From: Bacteroidales bacterium
Lineage (GTDB): Bacteria > Bacteroidota > Bacteroidia > Bacteroidales > Bacteroidaceae
DNA: 37,236 nucleotides
Direction: 5' to 3'
NCBI GenBank assembly: GCA_004555055.1
Contig: SFJN01000015.1
Coordinates: 1-37,236 of the forward strand
In this document: positions 16,401-23,892 of the stretch, in pieces
Numbering within the stretch: position 1 is the first letter of the stretch
How the letters are laid out: each line of letters starts with the position of its first letter
Notes under the pieces: model-generated
Databases searched by the model: none
What the model saw: only the letters and a program-made list of their open reading frames with translations
Told to the model about the DNA's origin: nothing
Translations under genes and position numbers: made by a program

Positions 16401-19400
16401 CATCCGTTGGGTGGAGAACGACAATGCCGGCGCACCGAACGGCGACACCAGCACCAGCGTGTCTTCGCGCAGCATGACCACGCCTACGCTGAGCAACGAC
16501 AAGACCTATGCCACTTTCAGTGTCACGCACAACGTCAGTTCGAAGTGCAACATCACCATAAACTATACCGTATATGCCGACGGATATGTTGACATGCAGG
16601 TCACCTATTCGCCCAAGGTAAGCGGACTGCGGCGCATCGGTCTCGACATGAAGTTTGCCGGAGGCCATGAAAAAGTGGAATACTACGCCCGCGGACCTTG
16701 GGAAAACTACAACGACCGCTCCACAGGTTCCTACATCGGACGCTACAGCGACACCGTCGACAACCTCTTCAACGACGACTATGCCCGGCCGCAGAGCAAC
16801 GGCAACCGCCTCGACCTGCGCGAACTCGTACTGCGCAATGCCACCACGGGCAAGGAAATCCACCTTGCCGTCGGCGGACAGGCAAGCTTCTCGCTCTCGC
16901 ACTACAATCCCACGACCTTCTTCAACACCCCGATGCACAACTGGGAGCTTACCCGCGAAGATGAGGTGTTTGCCACCATCGACTACGTACAGCGCGGTCT
17001 GGGCAACGCTTCCTGCGGCGGCGATGCCACACTCTCGAATTACCAATGCCCGTCGTCGGGCACCTATTCCCACACCTTGCGTCTTTGGGGTGCCGACGGA
17101 ACGGCCGACATTGCCGTGGAAAGCATCGAAATCGATACAGAAGAGAGCCGCCACACGCTGATTGCGGGCAACGACCTGCAGCTCACGGCGACCGTAATGC
17201 CCGAAAATGCCGGCAACCGCACCGTGACATGGAGCAGCAGCAACACTGCTGTGGCCACCGTCTCCGACGATGGTCTTGTCTGCACGACAGGTGCAGGAAC
17301 CGCCGTCATCACCGCCACCGCCAACGACGGCAGCGGCATCGCCGCCACCTACAGCCTCACCGTCATCGCCGACCCCGAGGCATCGTACACCGAACCTTCC
17401 GCAACCTCGCACAGCAACGATGCCATAAGCGGAAACTGGAGCGGGCTTTCCACCGGACTGCACCTGACATGGGCTTCGAAGGACGTGCGCTACAAGCGCC
17501 GCACATGCCCCAGCGTCACCGAGACCGCCGAGACCACCGTCTACGCATGGCGCGGCGAACGCATCGGACTGCAGGGACTGGCATTCTCGAATGCCGCACT
17601 CTCCGGGTCGTACACCCTTGAATTCGAAAGCAGCGATGCCGCACTGACAGCTGAACTGGGATGGGAACGGTATGTAAAGACCAACACCAAGACGGACTGC
17701 GGAGCGGACGGCGCAATGACCGACAACACCACCTACACCACCGCCGACATGATTGACTGCGGGGCTTCGGTCAGCATCGCTGCAAAGGAGGTGCGCCCGC
17801 TGTGGCTCAGCGTGGAAGTGCCGCGCGATGCCGCAACCGGCACACGCACCCTCTACGTCCGTGTCAAGAACGGCAGCAACACCGCCGGCACGCTGAAGGT
17901 GAACCTGGTGGTTCTTGACAAAACCCTACCCGAGCCCAAGGACTATACCTTCTACCTCAACCTTTGGCAACAGCCCTATGCCGTGAGCCGCTACTACGGC
18001 GTGGAGCCCTGGAGCGACGAGCACCTCGAACTGCTGAAGCCCTACGTACAGCGTCTTGCACGCGGCGGACAAAAGTCCATCACCACCGTCCTTGTCTACG
18101 AACCCTGGGGCGACCAGACCCTCGACAACTTCGAACCGATGGTCGACATAGTCAAACAGACCAACGGCAACTATACCTACGACTATACCATCTTCGACAA
18201 ATGGGTGGAGCTCGTCAGCAGCTGCGGCATCAATGCACAGTTGGACTGCTTCTCGATGATACCGCGCGACAATTACGGATTCCGCTACTACGATGCCTCA
18301 ACCGGTGCATACAAAACGCTCAGTGCCACACCGGGAACCACCGCCTACAACAACTTCTGGACGCCATACCTCACCTCACTGGCCGAACATTTCCAGGAGA
18401 CCGGATGGCTCGGGAAGGCAAACATCGGACTCGACGAGAGCTACAACACCACCCATCTGCAGTCGATGTACAACCTGGTCAACAGCGTCAACAGCAACCT
18501 GCACATCTCCCTGGCAGGATACTACAGCAGCGTGGCGAACAACTTCCATGACCTCAGCGTGGAATGGCCGGGCACCGGACTGACATCGTCCATCATCTCC
18601 GCACGCCGTGCGGCAGGAAAGACGACATCCTTCTACACCTGCTGCAGCAATGCCACGCCCAACCTCTTCTCAAACAGCCAGCCCTGCGAGGCAGCCTACC
18701 TGCCACTGCTGGCCTATGCCGAGGGCTACGACGGCTATCTGCGCTGGAGTGCCTTCAACTGGACGACATCGCCCATGACCGACACGCGCTACAGGCTGTG
18801 GGAAGCCGGCGACATGTACAGCATCTATCCCGGAAACCGTACCAGCGTGCGCTACGAACGACTGATTGAGGGTATCCAGCAGTTCGAGAAGCTGAAAATC
18901 ATGGAGTCGTCATTCTCCGCTGCCGAACAGTCTACGCTAAGCAGTCTGGTGAGCAAAATGAAGCTTGGCGAAACCCTCAGCACCGATGAGATTGCCGCCT
19001 GCGTGACGGGCATCGAGGCCCTGGTCAATCCCCATACGGAAGAAACCACCGTACCCGTCACGGCGGTCAGCGTCAGTGCCACCACGAACAGCGTGGAAAT
19101 CGGACGTCAGCTGCAACTCACCGCCACTGTCGCCCCTGCGGACGCTACCGACAAGAGCCTCACATGGGCGAGCAGCAACACCGCTGTGGCCACCGTCAGC
19201 AGCCAGGGCATCGTCACCGGCGTAGCCATCGGAAGTGCCACCATCACCGCAACGGCCAACGATGGCAGCAACGTGTCGGCGAGCATCACCATCACGGTCG
19301 AGGCCGTGCAGATTGCCGTCACCGGCATCACCCTTTCGGCACCCTCCACCAATGTGGCCGAAGGACGTCAGTTGCAACTCACCGCCACTGTCGCCCCGAC

Positions 19401-20526
19401 AAACGCCACCGACAAGAGCCTCACATGGGCGAGCAGCAACACCGCTGTGGCCACCGTCAGCAGCCAGGGCGTCGTCACCGGCGTAGCCATCGGAAGTGCC
19501 ACCATCACCGCAACGGCCAACGACGGCAGCAACGTGTCGGCGAACATCACCATTTCAGTAGTGGAAGCGAAGGCGACCGTCACAGAGATTACCCTGTCGG
19601 CTGCCAGCAACAGCCTCTATACCGGCTTCACACTGCCCGTCACTGCCGTCACTGCCCCCGATGATGCTGCCGACACCTCGGTCACCTGGTCGAGCAGCAA
19701 CACCGCTGTGGCCACCGTCGACAGCGAAGGCCTTGTCACCGGCGTGGCAGCGGGCTCCGTCACCATCACCGCAACGGCCAACGATGGCGGCGGTGCAAGC
19801 GGAAGTATCGCACTGACCGTCAACGAAAGTTACCCCATCAACTTCGACAAATCGGCCACAAGCACCCACAGCGGCCGCTATCTGCAGGCCATACGTCTGC
19901 AACCTGCCAACGGCAGCCAGCAGAGCATCGATGTGGCATCGGCCTTATACAGTGCCATATATTACAACCTTACGGCCACTGCAGACGGCTTCTCGTGCGT
20001 AGCCGGCGAAACGCTGACACCGGAGTTCTACTACCAGGCTACCGGAGGATGGATGTCGGGATATGTATATGTCGATACCGGAAACGACGGTACATTCTCC
20101 TACAGCGACACCGCCGACGGACTCACCGACCTGATGTCCATCAGCACACACGACTTCAACAGCGGTGAGGACAACAACCTGAAGACGAACAAGATTATCA
20201 GCATGGCATCATTCACCGCTCCCTCCGCACCCGGCACCTACCGTATGCGCTACAAGGTGGACTGGGCAAGCACCGACCCGGGCGGCAACACCTCGAACAG
20301 CATCATCACCAACGGAGGTGCCATTGTCGACATTCTGCTCAAGGTCTATGCCCGCGGCGATGTGAACGGCGACGGCAGGGTGAACGTGGTGGACATTGCC
20401 GCACTCAATGCCGCCATCAACGGAAATGCCACCATCACCGAAGTCCGCACGGACATCAACCGCGACGGCAACGTCGATACGGACGACGTCAGCGCATTGC
20501 AACAAATCATTCTGAATGCAAAATAA
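13498..20526 (+). CDS. Giant secreted GH2 beta-galactosidase / GH123-like glycosidase with Big_2 and dockerin domains
   Basis: 2342 residues. Order: signal peptide (1-23); ricin-like beta-trefoil (about 25-165, with a QIW motif); GH2 LacZ-type enzyme (about 190-1200) including jelly-roll, Ig-like, TIM-barrel and the small-chain C-terminal domain. The acid/base is Glu655 in FWSLGNECG and the nucleophile Glu718 in YFMCEYAHAMGN. A Big_2 domain follows (about 1207-1290). Residues about 1299-1840 resemble the GH123 catalytic module (DUF4091), a substrate-assisted beta-N-acetylgalactosaminidase fold; its paired acids fit Asp1646-Glu1647 in GLDESYN. Three more Big_2 domains (about 1855-2110), a GEVED-like beta domain (about 2117-2280) and two dockerin-type calcium loops (GDVNGDGRVNVVD, TDINRDGNVDTDD; about 2287-2342) end the protein. 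It probably removes beta-galactose and then beta-GalNAc from host glycans outside the cell. The GH123 assignment is less certain than GH2. Confidence 0.9.
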   Translation: MKSTKSLWISLLLVFFSWMTASALTLNSGSRYRLKNVATSRYLGTNSQSANNSKLYLETLDTSSEYQIWTLQQTGTKWCLYNATYNFGLDIAPTQSYPVLWTYSSSNENQQFTITNVSDDIFLLSCTPSSTTYYLGYSASGTTYSVTRSTSSTASRFVFELCDDSGSSIVVDENATNMDEWPTDTDWQDETSFGTNKEAGHATMIPYRTTTALQADAAYDKPWLTPESTDYLNLNGTWDFMYVASTSLRPSNTEMYAISRTDFTKGSSWGTIPVPSCIEMQGYDKPIYVNVNYPFTDNPPYTVITASGIGASPVATYRRTFQIPTSWDGRRIFWHSDGLYSGAYLWVNGYYVGYTQGGNNDAEFDITPYVNTGENSIAIQLFKWTDASYLEGQDMWHMSGLHRDVYLYSTPKAFVRDHYITASLNTSDYASGTFNVAMEVDNRDALTTTKTLAITLNDPEGNAVYTTTKSVSLSATTTSSTVNVSTSLSNLKPWTAETPNLYTLIVSQRDASGNEEMAFATKYGFRDITISSKVVKINGQRVFFRGVNTQDTQPETGRSISMETMLRDIELMKQGNVNTVRTSHYPRQPKMYAMFDYYGLYVMDEADVECHKAWEDGKNIPGTTSWKNQFLDRTERMVYGHRNHPSIIFWSLGNECGTGSNFQSTYNRCKALDSRPVHYEGATRGGTSYTDLQSVMYPTISSVQSSANSASKPYFMCEYAHAMGNAIGNLKEYWDIIESSSYGIGGCIWDWVDQSIYDPAYIGQKTNGYDHYISGYDMPGPHQGNFVNNGIICADRTWSAELTEVKKVYQPAKMTWSNGKLTITNKFAFTDLADVFELYYAVVTDGNVVSGGTRPLSSVKPGNSTTLSIPCSGEFLNVELRLKADMPWAEKGYAQCTEQFAVNDPGAVLPTHSATGTLTLSTGSSTYTLTSDHISFVIGTDGFIDSFVSNGINMLATTNAINQPAYSNIRWVENDNAGAPNGDTSTSVSSRSMTTPTLSNDKTYATFSVTHNVSSKCNITINYTVYADGYVDMQVTYSPKVSGLRRIGLDMKFAGGHEKVEYYARGPWENYNDRSTGSYIGRYSDTVDNLFNDDYARPQSNGNRLDLRELVLRNATTGKEIHLAVGGQASFSLSHYNPTTFFNTPMHNWELTREDEVFATIDYVQRGLGNASCGGDATLSNYQCPSSGTYSHTLRLWGADGTADIAVESIEIDTEESRHTLIAGNDLQLTATVMPENAGNRTVTWSSSNTAVATVSDDGLVCTTGAGTAVITATANDGSGIAATYSLTVIADPEASYTEPSATSHSNDAISGNWSGLSTGLHLTWASKDVRYKRRTCPSVTETAETTVYAWRGERIGLQGLAFSNAALSGSYTLEFESSDAALTAELGWERYVKTNTKTDCGADGAMTDNTTYTTADMIDCGASVSIAAKEVRPLWLSVEVPRDAATGTRTLYVRVKNGSNTAGTLKVNLVVLDKTLPEPKDYTFYLNLWQQPYAVSRYYGVEPWSDEHLELLKPYVQRLARGGQKSITTVLVYEPWGDQTLDNFEPMVDIVKQTNGNYTYDYTIFDKWVELVSSCGINAQLDCFSMIPRDNYGFRYYDASTGAYKTLSATPGTTAYNNFWTPYLTSLAEHFQETGWLGKANIGLDESYNTTHLQSMYNLVNSVNSNLHISLAGYYSSVANNFHDLSVEWPGTGLTSSIISARRAAGKTTSFYTCCSNATPNLFSNSQPCEAAYLPLLAYAEGYDGYLRWSAFNWTTSPMTDTRYRLWEAGDMYSIYPGNRTSVRYERLIEGIQQFEKLKIMESSFSAAEQSTLSSLVSKMKLGETLSTDEIAACVTGIEALVNPHTEETTVPVTAVSVSATTNSVEIGRQLQLTATVAPADATDKSLTWASSNTAVATVSSQGIVTGVAIGSATITATANDGSNVSASITITVEAVQIAVTGITLSAPSTNVAEGRQLQLTATVAPTNATDKSLTWASSNTAVATVSSQGVVTGVAIGSATITATANDGSNVSANITISVVEAKATVTEITLSAASNSLYTGFTLPVTAVTAPDDAADTSVTWSSSNTAVATVDSEGLVTGVAAGSVTITATANDGGGASGSIALTVNESYPINFDKSATSTHSGRYLQAIRLQPANGSQQSIDVASALYSAIYYNLTATADGFSCVAGETLTPEFYYQATGGWMSGYVYVDTGNDGTFSYSDTADGLTDLMSISTHDFNSGEDNNLKTNKIISMASFTAPSAPGTYRMRYKVDWASTDPGGNTSNSIITNGGAIVDILLKVYARGDVNGDGRVNVVDIAALNAAINGNATITEVRTDINRDGNVDTDDVSALQQIILNAK
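19102..19560 (+). repeat. Tandem DNA duplication of a Big_2 domain
   Basis: The unit is 261 bp (87 codons). About 190 bp from 19102 and from 19363 are nearly identical at the DNA level, including silent positions, differing at only a few bases. The fourth Big_2 copy further on is clearly diverged. This points to a recent in-frame duplication or gene conversion. Confidence 0.85.
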
Positions 20527-20544
20527 GGGCTAATAGGATGTGAA

Positions 20545-20604
20545 CGTTTTCGTTAAGCCAAAAGACCAAAGAGAGTTTACTCACTTTGGCTTGGCGAGAA
20601 AACG
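20545..20604. repeat. Long inverted repeat after the glycosidase gene
   Basis: CGTTTTCG-tt-AAGCCAAA (20545-20562) is matched by TTTGGCTT-gg-CGAGAAAACG (20585-20604). Nested inside is a 24-bp near-palindrome (20566-20589) centred on GAGTTTACTC. The outer and inner pairings share bases 20585-20589 and cannot both form. There is no T run after it; the strong terminator is the separate hairpin at 20645. The inner GAGTTTACTC is the reverse complement of the core of the 74-bp repeats at 22210. Confidence 0.6.
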
Positions 20605-20644
20605 AAGGATGAAAACCAACCTGTTTTGATTTTTTAGACGACAA

Positions 20645-20697
20645 GGGGGACCGGACAACCGCATGCATGTTTGCGGATGTCCGGTCCCTCCCCTTTT
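20645..20697. terminator. Terminator between the glycosidase and the kinase gene
   Basis: A GGGACCGGAC (20647-20656) / GTCCGGTCCC (20679-20688) stem with a further CCGCA/TGCGG pairing, followed by CCCCTTTTCTG on the plus strand. The flanking genes converge, so it may serve both. Confidence 0.85.
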
Positions 20698-20707
20698 CTG
20701 TTATTTT

Positions 20708-21562
20708 CTATCTACGTTCAAATCCCAACACAAAAGTGACATGATAGCCGCCTTTGGCTTTGTCGGCGAGGCTGAGCGAACCTCCCAACAGGGTCATAAT
20801 CTGCCTTGACAAGGCAAGGCCCACGCCTGTGCCCGTCGGCTTCGTCGTATAGAACGGTATAAAGATATCTCGCCTCACCTCTGCAGGTATGGGCAAGCCG
20901 TCGTTGCTCATACGGAGTGTCGCATCGTTCCAATCCACAGATAGGGTCTTCGCCCCGGCTTCCACGGCATTCCTTGTCAAATTGACAAACACCTGGTGCA
21001 GGAGCGTGGCATCTGCCCGGACGCTGACCTCAGCAGGGATGTCCACCCGCCATTCCACATCGGGATACAGTGCCTTGATGTCTGAAACGAAATCCCGAAG
21101 CGGCAGATCCATGACGACGGGCTGTTGAAGTTGGGTAAGCTTGCGATAACTGTCCACAAAATGTATAAGATGATTGCTTGCCTCGTTGATGGCATGGATT
21201 CCCTTCTCCAAGGCTGTGCCAACCACCATGGGATGTTCCAAATAGGCTTGGCTGACGCTTTGTATGGGGGTGCAGCCGTTCATGATTTCATGCGTAAGCA
21301 CGCGGGTGAGTCTTTGCCACGACTCCACCTCCTTTTGGGCCACCAGTCTGTTGATGTCCTGCCCAAGGTCGTTCAACGCCTCCTGCAACGCCCTTTCGCC
21401 ATAGAACAGGCCTTTTACGGGGAGATGGAACGTAAACTCGTGGTTTCTGACCGCTTCGCGCATAAGCCGGGCACGGAGCCTCAGCCTGTTCTGATGGTAA
21501 AAAAAAAAGACCGCCAAAGCCACTGCGGCGACAATGACCGCGAACACTGCAATGCCTATCAT
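20708..21562 (-). CDS. Short sensor histidine kinase with no sensor domain
   Basis: 284 residues. One N-terminal membrane helix (about 2-22) is followed by a short linker and the dimerisation domain, with phospho-acceptor His91 in VLTHEIMNGCTPI. The HATPase part shows the N box LLHQVFVNLTRNAVEAG, the G1 box LRMSNDGLP, the F-type IPFYTTKPTGTG and G2 region GVGLALSRQIM, ending GGYHVTFVL. It lacks any recognisable periplasmic or PAS sensor; many related Bacteroidetes kinases are longer (I recall about 430 residues). It overlaps the regulator gene by 4 bp (ATGA), so the two are coupled. Probable role: control of the facing efflux operon by phosphorylating the regulator at 21559. Confidence 0.88.
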   Translation of the reverse strand: MIGIAVFAVIVAAVALAVFFFYHQNRLRLRARLMREAVRNHEFTFHLPVKGLFYGERALQEALNDLGQDINRLVAQKEVESWQRLTRVLTHEIMNGCTPIQSVSQAYLEHPMVVGTALEKGIHAINEASNHLIHFVDSYRKLTQLQQPVVMDLPLRDFVSDIKALYPDVEWRVDIPAEVSVRADATLLHQVFVNLTRNAVEAGAKTLSVDWNDATLRMSNDGLPIPAEVRRDIFIPFYTTKPTGTGVGLALSRQIMTLLGGSLSLADKAKGGYHVTFVLGFERR

Positions 21563-22080
21563 TTTCCCAACTTTTTATAAAGCCTCTGACGGGAAATCTC
21601 GAGTAGTTCCGCCGCCTTGCTGATGTTGCCATGACATTTGTCCACCACCTTGCGGACGTGCTCTTCCTCCATCTTTTCCAGCGGCACCACCTCAGTGCTG
21701 GCATCCACGGCATCCTTCAGCACACGGATGAGGTCGTGGTTGTCCCATGGTTTGGTCACGAAATCCACAGCACCGCTTTTCAGTCCCTTCACCGCAAGCT
21801 TTACATCGGCATATGCCGTCATCAGCACGATGGGGATATGGGGATGGCGACGATGGACGGCCTGCACCCATAACAGGCCTTCCTGACCATTGTTGACACC
21901 GAGCGAGAAGTTCATGTCGAGCAGCACCACATCCACGGTTTCCTGTTCCAACATAGTTAGTATGCTTTCGGGCTTTGTGAGGGTCAGTATGCGGTCGAAC
22001 ACACCGTCCAGGCATATTTCCAAAGTAGTGAAAATAGACGTATTGTCATCCACAACGAGTATTGTTCCGTATCTTGCCAT
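21559..22080 (-). CDS. REC-Fis response regulator without AAA+ domain
   Basis: 173 residues. The receiver domain (about 5-122) is complete: acidic pair Asp11-Asp12, phospho-acceptor Asp55 in VVLLDMNFS, Thr88 in VLMTAYAD and Lys110 in FVTKPWD. A 20-residue linker leads to a Fis-type helix-turn-helix (151-173, GNISKAAELLEISRQRLYKK). NtrC-type regulators have the same two ends but about 240 residues of AAA+ sigma-54 activator between them; here that part is absent. PrrA/ActR/RegA-type regulators are naturally built REC-Fis. The sequence shows no broken junction, so I read it as a functional short regulator. It is upstream of, and coupled to, the kinase, and divergent from the tolC operon, its likely target. 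Confidence 0.88.
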   Translation of the reverse strand: MARYGTILVVDDNTSIFTTLEICLDGVFDRILTLTKPESILTMLEQETVDVVLLDMNFSLGVNNGQEGLLWVQAVHRRHPHIPIVLMTAYADVKLAVKGLKSGAVDFVTKPWDNHDLIRVLKDAVDASTEVVPLEKMEEEHVRKVVDKCHGNISKAAELLEISRQRLYKKLGK

Positions 22081-22126
22081 TGAATCGGTTTTTTGCTTTT
22101 CTCTTTCTATGTTTAGAATCTCGCTG

Positions 22127-22134
22127 CAAAGGTA
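22127..22134 (-). promoter_or_regulatory. Candidate -7 box of the regulator-kinase operon
   Basis: CAAAGGTA on the plus strand is TACCTTTG on the minus strand, a perfect TAnnTTTG. A good -33 box is not visible. The leader would be about 40 nt to the ATG at 22080. Confidence 0.55.
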
Positions 22135-22209
22135 AATGCTTTTTCTGAAAAAACAGGCATGTTATCTTGCCTGATATGGCATTTGCCTCGATTTTGATGT
22201 GACAATTGG

Positions 22210-22357
22210 CTTGGCTTCGCCTTGCTCTCTCGCGACTCGGGATAGTCTGAGTAAACTCAGCCTCTCCACTCACTGCTCCATCGCTTGGCTTCGCCTTGCT
22301 CTCTCGCGACTCGGGATAGTCTGAGTAAACTCAGCCTCTCCACTCACTGCTCCATCG
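22210..22357. repeat. Two exact 74-bp tandem repeats in the divergent intergenic region
   Basis: Units 22210-22283 and 22284-22357 are identical; a third copy starts (CTTGG at 22358) and is lost after a few bases. Each unit has a perfect hairpin (CTGAGTAAACTCAG). The repeat lies between the regulator and tolC promoters. A minus-strand reading of it is open, but it has no recognisable protein and a repeat element is a better explanation. Confidence 0.85.
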
Positions 22358-22440
22358 CTTGGCCATGCTTGTGCCTCGGCAACCGTAAGCAAGGAGGAAA
22401 CGGACATCCGGGCCGCTTCCGGCTGGCGGCGCGAAACAAG

Positions 22441-22483
22441 AGTGTATTGTTTTAATACAACAAAGTGTATTGTTTTAATACAA
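22441..22483. promoter_or_regulatory. Twin palindromic operator upstream of tolC
   Basis: AGTGTATTGTTTTAATACAA occurs twice exactly (22441-22460 and 22464-22483), 23 bp apart, about two helical turns. Each copy is a palindrome with arms TGTATT and AATACA around 5 bp. They lie about 65-105 bp upstream of the predicted tolC start, the usual place for an activator. The likely ligand is the neighbouring REC-Fis regulator, but another regulator cannot be excluded. Confidence 0.75.
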
Positions 22484-22508
22484 TCGTACCTTGGAGAGTC
22501 TGAAAATC

Positions 22509-22539
22509 ATTGCCGTCTGCTACGGAGAAGGTAATTTTG
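22509..22539 (+). promoter_or_regulatory. Promoter of the tolC-hlyD export operon
   Basis: ATTG (22509-22512), 19 bp, TAATTTTG (22532-22539), a perfect -7 box. The predicted start is near 22546, 12 nt before the ATG at 22558. Confidence 0.65.
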
Positions 22540-22557
22540 CATCAAATTTCAAGGCAT

Positions 22558-23892
22558 ATGAAAAAACTTACTCGGCTTGTCGTCGGTTGCGCCCTACTCT
22601 CTATGGCTTGCCTCGCAGTACAGGCTCAGGAACCGTGGACGGCCGACCAATGCATACAATATGCCGTCAGGCACAACCACGACGTACGGCTGCAGCGTCT
22701 CGCGCTCGATGACTGCCAGACAGAAAAGGAACGGGCCGCGGGAGCGTTCCTTCCTGCTGCCGAAGGGAATGTCGGAGGCCAATACAACTTCGGCCGCGCC
22801 ATTGACCCCGAGACCAACACCTACACCCATGTCAGTACGTTCTACAACTCGTACAGCCTGAATGTCGGCATACCCCTGTTCGACGGCTTCCAGCGCTTCA
22901 ACAACCTGCGTGCGGCAAAGGCCGACATGCTTATGGGCCGAAGCCGACTGGCGGCACAGAAGGACGCTGTGGCACAGAAGGTACTTGAAACATACATGAA
23001 CGCGCTATATTATAAAGGATGCATAGAGATTGCCGCACAGAAGCGTACCGAAAGCGAAATGCTCCTCCGCCAGACAAGGGTGATGGCGGAGGTGGGGCGC
23101 AAGGGGGAGGCCGATGTGGCACAGATGCAGGCGATATATGCCGCCGACGACTATGAGGTAACCCGCCAGCAGGGACTCTTCGACAAGGCCATGCTGGCAC
23201 TGAAACAGCTGATGAACTTTCCGACGGGCGACGCACTGGAAATCGACACATACCGCGATGTGCCTCCGGACATCCCAGACGCAGATGCGGCCACCATCTA
23301 TGCGCAGGCAAAAAGTTCCGACCCCGGCATCGCACAGGCAGCATACAGCCTGCAGTCTGCCAGATACGCCTTTCGGGCCAGCCGGGGTGCATTGTTCCCT
23401 TCCATATCTTTGGGGGCAGGCATTTCCACCACCTACTACCAGCAGTTGAATGTGCCGCATACAAGCGCTTTCGGCACACAGTTCCGCAACAATGCGGGAC
23501 AGTACATCTACCTCTCGCTTTCCATACCGATTTTCAACCGGCTACAGACGATTGCCCACATCCGCCGGCAACGAGACAACGTGAGGAGAGCCGAGGAGGA
23601 ACTGGAATACCGCCACAACGAACTGCAAAGACTGATACAGGAAACACTGACCGACCTGGAGCAGGGCTGCAAGGAGACCGAAAAGATGCGTGCCAAGGTG
23701 GCATCGGACAGCATAGCGGCACGGCTGACCGTCAGAAGGTACGAAGAGGGGCTGGCATCGTCCATCGACGTGCAGACGCAAGCCGTGGCCCTCCTGCAGA
23801 GCAAGGCCCAACTGTGGCAATGCCGCCTCACTCAGTACTACAGGACAAGCCTGTTGAACCATTATAAGGGAAAATCATTATGGACAGAATAA
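22558..23892 (+). CDS. TolC-family outer membrane efflux protein
   Basis: 444 residues. Signal peptide MKKLTRLVVGCALLSMACLA with cleavage near VQA-Q. The mature protein begins WTADQCIQYAVRHNHDVRLQ, the usual first helix of the TolC family, and repeats the two-fold pattern of long helices with beta-barrel strands (QYNFGRAIDPETNTYTHVSTF and QLNVPHTSAFGTQFRNNAGQYIYLSLSIPIF). It forms the outer membrane channel for the ABC or HlyD partner that follows. The ATG at 22558 is chosen for the signal peptide; a frame open from 22510 would start within the promoter. It overlaps hlyD by 13 bp. Confidence 0.93.
   Translation: MKKLTRLVVGCALLSMACLAVQAQEPWTADQCIQYAVRHNHDVRLQRLALDDCQTEKERAAGAFLPAAEGNVGGQYNFGRAIDPETNTYTHVSTFYNSYSLNVGIPLFDGFQRFNNLRAAKADMLMGRSRLAAQKDAVAQKVLETYMNALYYKGCIEIAAQKRTESEMLLRQTRVMAEVGRKGEADVAQMQAIYAADDYEVTRQQGLFDKAMLALKQLMNFPTGDALEIDTYRDVPPDIPDADAATIYAQAKSSDPGIAQAAYSLQSARYAFRASRGALFPSISLGAGISTTYYQQLNVPHTSAFGTQFRNNAGQYIYLSLSIPIFNRLQTIAHIRRQRDNVRRAEEELEYRHNELQRLIQETLTDLEQGCKETEKMRAKVASDSIAARLTVRRYEEGLASSIDVQTQAVALLQSKAQLWQCRLTQYYRTSLLNHYKGKSLWTE

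Noticed and set aside
22046..22273. A 75-codon minus-strand frame over the 74-bp repeat
   Set aside because: It runs through the regulator promoter and repeat DNA with no protein family; a repeat is simpler.
22210..22300. A sigma-54-like TTGGC...TTGC sequence in each 74-bp repeat
   Set aside because: The GG and GC pairs are 9 bp apart rather than 10, it lies far from the tolC start, and a good TAnnTTTG promoter exists at 22532.
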